In this document: positions 1 through 6,380 of the stretch, piece after piece
Position numbering within the stretch: the first letter of the stretch is position 1
How the letters are laid out: each line of letters opens with the position of its first letter
Assembly: GCA_002372875.1 (NCBI GenBank)
Contig: DFJD01000106.1
Location: 1-6,490, forward strand
DNA: 6,490 bases
Reading direction: 5' to 3'
DNA from: Clostridiales bacterium UBA3680
Lineage (GTDB): Bacteria > Bacillota > Clostridia > Lachnospirales > CAG-274
The notes under the pieces: model-generated
What the model was told of the DNA's origin: nothing
What the model saw: only the letters and a program-made list of their open reading frames with translations
Databases searched by the model: none
Made by a program: the position numbers and the translations under genes

Positions 1-1
1 T

Positions 2-292
2 TTGGGAATAATTTACGAAATGCCCCTTTATACATGGGCGGTGCTGTTTTCGTTTTTTGTACTTGTTTTGAGGCTGAAAAGAAACACCGAGCTATACGAT
101 ATGATCTTCTATGTTCCGCTTGGAGCAACATATTTTATGCTTTTGATAGGCTCTCCTATATGGCGAGATACAAAATATCTTGAACCCATATTGAGTATAT
201 TTATATTTTTGTGTGCCATACCCTTCTACAGAAAACCCTCCGATAATGAGGAGTTTCATTCAAAAAAAGGCAAAGCGACACAGAAAAAATAA
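2..292 (+). CDS. C-terminal part of a polytopic membrane protein (5' end outside window)
   Basis: The reading frame is open from the first bases to a TAA at 290-292, and the TTG at position 2 is not a credible start, so this is the 3' end of a longer gene. The visible 96 residues contain about three hydrophobic segments, near residues 8-24, 34-52 and 60-75, followed by a short hydrophilic, lysine-rich tail that is probably cytoplasmic. Between the last two membrane segments is GSPIWRDTKYLEPI. A short polar loop with W-R-[DF]-x-[KR]-Y before the last membrane helix is common near the C-terminus of large GT-C-like membrane proteins of Gram-positive bacteria that are thought to act in cell-surface glycan assembly. 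That would suit the epimerase gene 57 bases downstream, but the family call is an inference from a short fragment. No catalytic region is visible, so no specific function is assigned. Confidence 0.6.
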   Translation: MGIIYEMPLYTWAVLFSFFVLVLRLKRNTELYDMIFYVPLGATYFMLLIGSPIWRDTKYLEPILSIFIFLCAIPFYRKPSDNEEFHSKKGKATQKK

Positions 293-307
293 CGATCGAT
301 CGATCGT
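292..307. repeat. Perfect 16-bp palindrome made of CGAT repeats
   Basis: ACGATCGATCGATCGT reads the same on both strands and consists of three and a half copies of CGAT. It begins on the last base of the upstream stop codon. It contains three overlapping CGATCG and three GATC sites. A-rich stretches flank it on both sides, and no T-run follows it on the + strand, so it is not a standard terminator for the upstream gene. It could be a protein-binding site or simply a short tandem repeat. Confidence 0.5.
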
Positions 308-315
308 AAAAACTA

Positions 316-330
316 CCCGAACCGTTCGGG
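316..330 (+). promoter_or_regulatory. Inverted repeat directly upstream of the epimerase ribosome binding site
   Basis: CCCGAACCGTTCGGG is a perfect inverted repeat with 7-bp arms around one central C; as RNA it would form a 6-bp GC-rich stem with a three-base loop. It ends three bases before the AAAGGA ribosome binding site (334-339) of the epimerase gene. A stem here could act as an operator, a leader structure affecting translation, or a 5' stabiliser. No T-run follows, so termination is unlikely. The regulatory role is inferred from position and symmetry only. Confidence 0.4.
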
Positions 331-348
331 AAGAAAGGAATATCATTT

Positions 349-1497
349 ATGGAAAGAAAAATAAAGGTTATGAGCATCTTCGGCACAAGACCGGAGGCTA
401 TAAAAATGGCTCCCCTTATAAATGTCATGAAAAAATGCGAGGATGTGGAGCAGTATGTTTGCGTAACGGCTCAGCACAGACAAATGCTTGATCAGGTGCT
501 TGAAATATTTAAAATAACGCCCGATTTCGACCTGGATATTATGAAGCAGAGGCAAACTCTTACGGATATTACCGTAAATGCCTTAAAGGGACTTGAAGAG
601 GTCATGAAAGAGCTTAAGCCCGATTTGGTGCTTGTGCACGGAGATACAAGTACCACCTTTGCAGGAGCGCTTGCGGCATACTATAACGAGATAAAGCTCG
701 GTCATGTGGAGGCAGGCTTAAGGACCTACGATAAGTATCAGCCTTTTCCCGAGGAAATAAACAGAGTGCTTACAGGACATCTTGCCGATTTGCATTTTGC
801 ACCCACATATCTTGCAAAGGAGCATCTTCTTAAAGAGAATATTCCCGAGGAAAATATATTTATAACGGGAAATACCGCTGTGGACTGTCTTGCCACCACC
901 ATAAAAGATGAATTTACCTTCGAGCTTGACAAGCTGAACAAAATAGACTACAAAAACAAAAGAGTTATCACCATGACTGCCCACAGAAGAGAAAATTTGG
1001 GACGTCCTCTTGAGAATATTTGCCGTGCCGTTTTAAGGATAGTAAATGATTACGAGGATGTTGAGGTGGTTTATGCCGTTCACTATAATCCCGCGGTAAG
1101 GGAAACGGCTTTTTCGCTCCTTGGCAATAACGACAGGATACATCTTATAGATCCGCTGGACATTGAGAATATGCACAATCTCATGAAAAGAAGCTACCTT
1201 GTGCTTACCGATAGCGGCGGCTTGCAAGAAGAGGTTCCTTCAATGGGTAAACCCGTTCTTGTTTTGAGAAATGTTACGGAAAGACCCGAGGGCGTGCAGG
1301 CAGGAACACTTAAGCTTGCAGGTGTTGATGAGGAAGAGATATACAAACAGACGAAAGAGCTTCTTGACAACAAGGAGAGCTATAACAAAATGGTCGCATC
1401 GAAAAATCCCTTCGGTGACGGTCATGCCTCCGAGAGAATACTTGAAGCTATAAGATTCTATTTCGGAAAAAGAGAAACAAGACCGGAGGATTATTAA
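349..1497 (+). CDS. wecB: Non-hydrolysing UDP-N-acetylglucosamine 2-epimerase
   Basis: Cytoplasmic enzyme that interconverts UDP-GlcNAc and UDP-ManNAc (EC 5.1.3.14), also called MnaA in Gram-positives. The 382-residue length is normal for the family, and the family signatures occur in order: FGTRPEAIKMAPL (11-23, with Arg14 and Lys19), TAQHRQML (40-47), HGDTSTT (97-103), HVEAGLRT (119-126), PEEINR (134-139), TAHRRENLG (210-218), and DSGGLQEE from Asp288, which binds the nucleotide-sugar phosphates. Asp99, Glu121, Glu135 and His212 match the catalytic residues Asp95, Glu117, Glu131 and His213 of the E. coli enzyme. The start is supported by AAAGGA at 334-339, nine bases upstream. UDP-ManNAc feeds teichoic-acid linkage units and secondary cell-wall polymers in Gram-positives, which fits the membrane-protein fragment upstream and the SLH-like protein encoded immediately downstream. 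The enzyme assignment is firm; which polymer it serves is not shown. Confidence 0.96.
   Translation: MERKIKVMSIFGTRPEAIKMAPLINVMKKCEDVEQYVCVTAQHRQMLDQVLEIFKITPDFDLDIMKQRQTLTDITVNALKGLEEVMKELKPDLVLVHGDTSTTFAGALAAYYNEIKLGHVEAGLRTYDKYQPFPEEINRVLTGHLADLHFAPTYLAKEHLLKENIPEENIFITGNTAVDCLATTIKDEFTFELDKLNKIDYKNKRVITMTAHRRENLGRPLENICRAVLRIVNDYEDVEVVYAVHYNPAVRETAFSLLGNNDRIHLIDPLDIENMHNLMKRSYLVLTDSGGLQEEVPSMGKPVLVLRNVTERPEGVQAGTLKLAGVDEEEIYKQTKELLDNKESYNKMVASKNPFGDGHASERILEAIRFYFGKRETRPEDY
1485..1490 (+). promoter_or_regulatory. Ribosome binding site of the pectin esterase gene, inside the epimerase 3' end
   Basis: GGAGGA lies seven bases before the ATG at 1498 and within the last codons of the epimerase gene, whose TAA (1495-1497) directly abuts that ATG. 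It fixes the start of the downstream gene, which then begins with a typical signal peptide, and it suggests coupled translation of the two genes. Confidence 0.8.
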
Positions 1498-4400
1498 ATG
1501 AGCTTGATAAAAAGAGTACGGGCAGGGTTACTTGCCTCTATAATGGCGGTGACGGCTGTGCCCGCTGTGGGAATATCCGCCGCCGCAGGCACAAAAATAA
1601 CGGTAGGAAAGGGCGAAGGCTTTGATTTTGCCACCGTAAGCGAGGCGGTAGCCTCTGTTGGAAACGCACCTGCAAGCATTATAATAAATGAGGGGATCTA
1701 CAACGAAGATGTTGTTATAGATAAGCCGAATGTCAGACTTGTAGGTAACGGAAATTCCGAAAACATTGTTATTACTTACGATAAGGCAAACGGACATGCC
1801 GACAAGAGCAAGAACTTCGGCACGGGAAAAACGGCGACCGTTCTTGTTACGGAAAACGCAAACGGTTTTTCTGCAACGGGGCTTACCTTTCAAAATTCAT
1901 ACAGCCTTGGCGAAAATGCACCCTATGCACAGGCTGTAGCGTTTGAATCGAAGGCGGACAAGGTCGTGCTTGAGAACTGTCGTTTTATAGGCAGACAGGA
2001 TACACTCTATTTGACGGGAGCATCAAAAGGACAAAGAACTCCCGGTGCGAACACCGTAAGAACATACGTTAAAAACTGTTACATAGAGGGAACATACGAT
2101 TTCATTTTTGGAGACGGAACGGCATTTTTTGATTCATGTGATATAAACATGTGTTATTATGCAAAGGGCGGCCATTACACGGCGGCAAACACCACTCTTT
2201 CAAATATAGGATATGTTTTTTCGGGTTGCCATTTTAAAACGGATCCTTTGATAACAGCTTCGGTGAAGGAACAGTTCGATTTGGGAAGACCCTGGCAGGC
2301 AGATGAAGATTATCCTTGCAGCGGCTCTCAAACAGTGCTTGTAAACTGTACTTTGTCTAAAAACATTGCCGATAAAGGGTTTTCGCTTTGGAACGAGAAA
2401 ACCGAGCAAAACAAGATAAGATATTACGAATACAACAGTAAATATGAAAACGGCGACCTTGTCGATGTTTCAAAAAGAGCAAACTACGTAAAACAGCTTA
2501 CAGCCGAGCAGGCTGCTCTTTACAATCCTCTGAATATACTTGGCGGAACCGACGGATGGAACCCCGCAAATGCCGAAGGCGAGAGGGGAGTTTGCGATAT
2601 TACCCTTGATAAAAGCAAAGTCTCCGTTCCCGTGGGAGAAAAAACGGTATTGAAGGGCTGCCTTCTTCCGAAACAGCATACCACCGGAATTACATTTACA
2701 TCTTCAAATGAGGAAATAGCCAAGGTGGACCAAAACGGAACCGTAAAGGGCATAAAAATGGGAACGGTGCTTATAAGCGCGACCACGGATAACGGTATGA
2801 GTACATTTGCGGTAGTAAACGTTACCGCGGAAAGAACTGCCATTCCCGTTATAAAAGAGGCAAAAATGAATGCATCGTCAAATCTTCTTGTGGGAAAGAC
2901 CGTAACACTTACATATTCCTACAAGCTTAAGGAAGATAATGTGAACGATGCGGCTAAAATTCGCTGGTATGCCGTAAAGGGAGACGAATATTACATTTTG
3001 CAAGAGGGTGTGGGTGAGGCTTTCAAATCTTACGAGTTAAAAAGCGAGGATGCGGGCTTTACCATATATGCCGATATTTATCCGGCTGCAACAACTACCT
3101 ACGGACAATACGGTACACCCTACACCTGTTCCACTCAAACGGAAGTTAAGCCCAACGGCGATGAAAAATGCCTGCTTAGGGAAAAGGCTTTCTCCGAGGA
3201 TAATTGGAACAGAGTCGGTGATTTTGTCAGGGTGACGGAGGACAATAACAGCTTCCTTACAGCCGATTCCACAAAGCAAAATGCCGTGCTTTCCTACAAA
3301 TACGGCACGGATTTTAACAACAATACGATATTTGGACGTTTCCGCTTCGAACCGTCTTTAAAAGGCTTCAATGACGGCGGCTCCTTCAGTGAGTACCTCA
3401 ATTTCAACGATAAGGGTTATTATCGTCTTGAGATCACAAAGGGCGGAAATACCAAAAGTGCCGTTGTAAACCTTTACAAAAGGGAAAACAAACAACAAGA
3501 GGTACTGCTCATATCCGACAGCACATCTCTGAAAAACAATTTCACACAATCCTCAGGAGAAAACAATCCTTATTTCTATATAACATTCTCTAAGGATGGT
3601 GAAAGGATAACCGCACAGATAAGGCTTGAGGGAGAAACGAAAAACCTTGCTTCCCTTTCCTATAAGGATGTAGCCCCCTTAGGTGAGGGTACGGTCGCTT
3701 TTTGCTGGGAAGGCTGCAAGCCCGTTTTACTTATCGACAGCATTTGCATAACATCAAATAACATAAGTGATGAAGGAAAGCAGAGAATTTTCCTTATGGG
3801 TGACTCCACCGTAAAGCACTACGGAAACGACAACACAATTGGCGGTTGGGGAGAGTATTTAGTAAACTTCTTCGATGATGATATTAAAATTATAAACAAG
3901 GCAGAGGGTGGAAGAAGCTCTCGATCCTATATCAATCAGGGTAGACTTGATGAGGTGGTGTCGATGCTCCGCCCCGGAGATTATGTGTTTATACAGTTTG
4001 GTACCAACGATCAGAGAACGGATGAAAATGCGTTTGCGGAGCATTCGGTAATTCTCGGTACGCCCGATGAAAACGGCAAATACCCCGAAACACCCGCAAG
4101 AAAGGTCGCAACACCGCAAAACATTATTGATGTGTATAAAAATACGGAATATCCCTATAAGGATACCTACTACCCCTACGAGAGCGGAAACTTCAAATGG
4201 TATCTTAAGCAGTATATCCCTGCGGTAAAACAAAAGGGTGCCATTCCCGTTATCTTTACCCCCGCTTGCAGGATATTCTTTGACAGCGAAGGTAAAATAG
4301 AAAACCACTTCGGAGAAAATAACGGCTACGTTCTTTCGGCGCTTCAGCTTGCAGAAGAAGAAAATGTATTGTGCGTAGATCTGTACGATCTTACAAAAAG

Positions 4401-5622
4401 CCTTTATGAAAGCTACGGTATAATGACCACACAAGGCCTTCACAATATAAAAGAGGACGGAAGTGTGGATATAACTCACTACAATAAATTCGGAGCTAAC
4501 CTTGTTGCAAGCAAGATAGCGGCGACCATAAAGGATATGAACATAAAGGGTATATCCGAACATGTAACAGAGTCGATAAAGCTTGTTACAAAGACAGACA
4601 GCCTTAAAACGGCCGACCTGATTATTGTGGGAGGAAGAGGCGCAGCTGCAACGGTGGGAGATTTTGCCGTGGACAGTGCGGGCTTTGGCGATTATTTTGC
4701 AAATTTCCTTTCGGATAAAATAACGGTGAAAAACCTTGCCGTGGCAGGGGAAACGGCACTTTCCTTCAAAGATACGGAGCAATACAGACAGTACATTTCA
4801 AACCTTGACGAGGGAGATTACGTGTTTATAGCCTTTGGGGCAGATGATGCAAAGGACTCCGCACTCGGCAACGAGAATACGAACGGTTCCTATGCATACA
4901 ATCTTTACAATTACTATGTTAAGCCCGCTTTAGATGCAAATGCCGTTCCCATATTGTTTACACCGCTTACGCAAAGAAAGGTAAACGGAGAGGAACTTGC
5001 ATTGACCGATAATCCTTATACACAGGCTACGGTGGATCTTGTAACTTCCAAGTCTCTCTTCTTTGTGAACCTTGACAACATAACAAGGGAACTTTATACG
5101 AACATGGGAGCGGAAGGCGGAAAGGTTCTTCTTGCCTATGACAGGAAAAACGGTATATGTTCGGGCGAATTCAGCAAATTCGGCGCTAAGACTGTTGCAA
5201 AGCAGATATTAAATGCTTGCAAATATTCTTCGGCATCTCTCAAAGATTATATAAACGATTCCGAGCTTAATCAAAATGCACCTATGTCAAGAGGTGATTA
5301 CGTTTATATGCTTATGGACGTGATAAATTCAAATGTTTATCCTTATACCAATTTCGGTGATTGCGCACGCGGTCAGTACTATACCGACCATATAGGGGTT
5401 GCCAAATCTCTCGGAATTGTAACGGCGGCTCAGGGAAATAAATTTATGCCCGAAAGCAAGGTAACAAGCGAATTTTTGAAGAAAACCACCGACCTTGCCA
5501 TAGCAACGACCGGAAAACAAATCGATATGACAGAAGTTTACGATATCGTAAAAGGAAACAATATTTCTCCCGAAACGGGCATTTGGGTAATAGACAAACT
5601 TTATGAGGCACTTAACAAATGA
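1498..5622 (+). CDS. Secreted multi-domain pectin esterase: CE8 methylesterase, CE12-like SGNH acetylesterase, inactive SGNH copy, SLH-like end
   Basis: Residues 1-30 form a signal peptide (KRVR, hydrophobic core, cleavage likely near SAAA), so the protein is exported. Residues 31-350 are a CE8 pectin methylesterase, which removes methyl esters from homogalacturonan: Gln145, Gln167 and Asp168 (GRQDTLY), Asp201 (YDFIFGDG), and Arg264 with Trp266 (LGRPW) are all present. About 368-444 resembles a Big2 Ig-like domain, and about 449-551 is a second Ig-like module. Residues 558-757 are an unassigned beta-rich module. Residues 762-1015 form an SGNH esterase resembling CE12 rhamnogalacturonan acetylesterases: Ser770 (GDST), Gly805, Asn837 (GTND), and Asp991/His994 (DITH). 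Residues 1038-1242 are collinear with that domain but lack its Ser, Asn, Asp and His. Residues 1262-1333 resemble SLH sequence (NFGD, YY, AKSLGI, KFMPES, VTSE), suggesting wall attachment. The reading frame is intact, with a good ribosome binding site at 1485-1490. CE8 and the first SGNH are confident; surface anchoring and exact acetyl substrate are inferred. Confidence 0.93.
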   Translation: MSLIKRVRAGLLASIMAVTAVPAVGISAAAGTKITVGKGEGFDFATVSEAVASVGNAPASIIINEGIYNEDVVIDKPNVRLVGNGNSENIVITYDKANGHADKSKNFGTGKTATVLVTENANGFSATGLTFQNSYSLGENAPYAQAVAFESKADKVVLENCRFIGRQDTLYLTGASKGQRTPGANTVRTYVKNCYIEGTYDFIFGDGTAFFDSCDINMCYYAKGGHYTAANTTLSNIGYVFSGCHFKTDPLITASVKEQFDLGRPWQADEDYPCSGSQTVLVNCTLSKNIADKGFSLWNEKTEQNKIRYYEYNSKYENGDLVDVSKRANYVKQLTAEQAALYNPLNILGGTDGWNPANAEGERGVCDITLDKSKVSVPVGEKTVLKGCLLPKQHTTGITFTSSNEEIAKVDQNGTVKGIKMGTVLISATTDNGMSTFAVVNVTAERTAIPVIKEAKMNASSNLLVGKTVTLTYSYKLKEDNVNDAAKIRWYAVKGDEYYILQEGVGEAFKSYELKSEDAGFTIYADIYPAATTTYGQYGTPYTCSTQTEVKPNGDEKCLLREKAFSEDNWNRVGDFVRVTEDNNSFLTADSTKQNAVLSYKYGTDFNNNTIFGRFRFEPSLKGFNDGGSFSEYLNFNDKGYYRLEITKGGNTKSAVVNLYKRENKQQEVLLISDSTSLKNNFTQSSGENNPYFYITFSKDGERITAQIRLEGETKNLASLSYKDVAPLGEGTVAFCWEGCKPVLLIDSICITSNNISDEGKQRIFLMGDSTVKHYGNDNTIGGWGEYLVNFFDDDIKIINKAEGGRSSRSYINQGRLDEVVSMLRPGDYVFIQFGTNDQRTDENAFAEHSVILGTPDENGKYPETPARKVATPQNIIDVYKNTEYPYKDTYYPYESGNFKWYLKQYIPAVKQKGAIPVIFTPACRIFFDSEGKIENHFGENNGYVLSALQLAEEENVLCVDLYDLTKSLYESYGIMTTQGLHNIKEDGSVDITHYNKFGANLVASKIAATIKDMNIKGISEHVTESIKLVTKTDSLKTADLIIVGGRGAAATVGDFAVDSAGFGDYFANFLSDKITVKNLAVAGETALSFKDTEQYRQYISNLDEGDYVFIAFGADDAKDSALGNENTNGSYAYNLYNYYVKPALDANAVPILFTPLTQRKVNGEELALTDNPYTQATVDLVTSKSLFFVNLDNITRELYTNMGAEGGKVLLAYDRKNGICSGEFSKFGAKTVAKQILNACKYSSASLKDYINDSELNQNAPMSRGDYVYMLMDVINSNVYPYTNFGDCARGQYYTDHIGVAKSLGIVTAAQGNKFMPESKVTSEFLKKTTDLAIATTGKQIDMTEVYDIVKGNNISPETGIWVIDKLYEALNK

Positions 5623-6377
5623 AGCTTATATCATGGAATGTAAACGGACTGCGAGCATGCGTAACAAAGGGATTTGAGGACTTTTTTAAAAGTTCCGATG
5701 CCGACATATTTTCTGTTCAGGAAACAAAACTTCAGCAGGGGCAGATCGACCTTGAAACTCCCGGATATGAGCAATACTGGAATTATGCCGAGAAAAAGGG
5801 CTATTCGGGAGTTGCCGTATTTACCAAAAAACACCCTTTGAATGTTACCTACGGTTTGGGCATTGAGGAGCATGACAGGGAGGGAAGGGTGATAACCCTT
5901 GAATTTGAAAACTTTTACCATGTCACCTGCTACACGCCAAACTCTCAAACCGATTTAAAAAGGCTTGATTACAGAATGAAATGGGAAGAATGCATGAGGA
6001 AATATCTTGTGGGGCTGAATGAAAAAAAGCCCGTTGTCTACTGCGGAGATTTGAATGTGGCACATAACGAGATAGATCTTAAAAATCCCAAAACAAACAG
6101 AAAGAATGCCGGCTTTACCGATGAGGAAAGAGAAAAGATGACACAGCTTCTTCAAAGCGGCTTTACAGACAGTTTTCGTTATCTTTATCCCGATAAGGAG
6201 GGTATCTATTCATGGTGGAGCTATCGCTTTAAGGCAAGAGAAAAGAATGCCGGTTGGCGTATAGACTACTATCTGGTCTCTGACTCCGTAAAGGAAAAAA
6301 TAACGCAGGCGAAAATACATACCGATGTATTCGGCTCCGATCATTGCCCGGTAGAGCTTGATATAGAGGTTTATTAG
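5619..6377 (+). CDS. xth: Exodeoxyribonuclease III / AP endonuclease (ExoA/Xth family)
   Basis: Cytoplasmic DNA-repair enzyme of the endonuclease/exonuclease/phosphatase superfamily. It cuts DNA 5' to abasic sites and removes nucleotides or blocking groups from 3' ends in base excision repair, using a divalent metal. The 252-residue length is typical. The catalytic set is complete: Asn7 in the N-terminal ISWNVNGLR, Glu35 in QETK, Tyr105 in CYTPN, Asp144 and Asn146 in CGDLNVAH, Asp216 in WRIDYYLVS, and Asp241-His242 in GSDHCPV. KNAGFTDEER (162-171) and YSWWSYR are further hallmarks of this branch. The ATG overlaps the TGA of the pectin esterase gene (ATGA, 5619-5622), and GAGG at 5605-5608 is a plausible ribosome binding site, so translation is probably coupled. 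It has no obvious link to pectin use; the gene is likely housekeeping and placed here by operon drift. Confidence 0.96.
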   Translation: MKLISWNVNGLRACVTKGFEDFFKSSDADIFSVQETKLQQGQIDLETPGYEQYWNYAEKKGYSGVAVFTKKHPLNVTYGLGIEEHDREGRVITLEFENFYHVTCYTPNSQTDLKRLDYRMKWEECMRKYLVGLNEKKPVVYCGDLNVAHNEIDLKNPKTNRKNAGFTDEEREKMTQLLQSGFTDSFRYLYPDKEGIYSWWSYRFKAREKNAGWRIDYYLVSDSVKEKITQAKIHTDVFGSDHCPVELDIEVY

Positions 6378-6380
6378 GAA

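Noticed and set aside
2..4. TTG at position 2 as a true start codon
   Set aside because: There is no upstream sequence to judge, and the protein begins in mid-domain with membrane segments typical of a C-terminal region; the frame most likely continues from outside the window.
292..307. CGAT palindrome as a rho-independent terminator
   Set aside because: No T-run follows on the + strand. On the - strand a T-rich stretch does follow, but no - strand gene ends there, and the stem is short and AT-balanced.
316..330. CCCGAACCGTTCGGG as a LexA (SOS) box linked to the downstream nuclease
   Set aside because: Gram-positive LexA sites have GAAC and GTTC separated by four bases; here one base separates them, and the site is over 5 kb from the nuclease gene.
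2665..2679. LPKQH in the esterase protein as a sortase signal
   Set aside because: It is internal (residues 390-394, in the Ig-like domain), not an LPxTG sequence, and is not followed by a membrane segment and basic tail.
3859..4782. A 307-codon open frame on the - strand inside the esterase gene
   Set aside because: It lies wholly opposite the SGNH coding region, has a Cys/Phe/Ile-rich composition with no recognisable domain, and shows no convincing ribosome binding site. The + strand protein there has clear conserved motifs, so this is a shadow.
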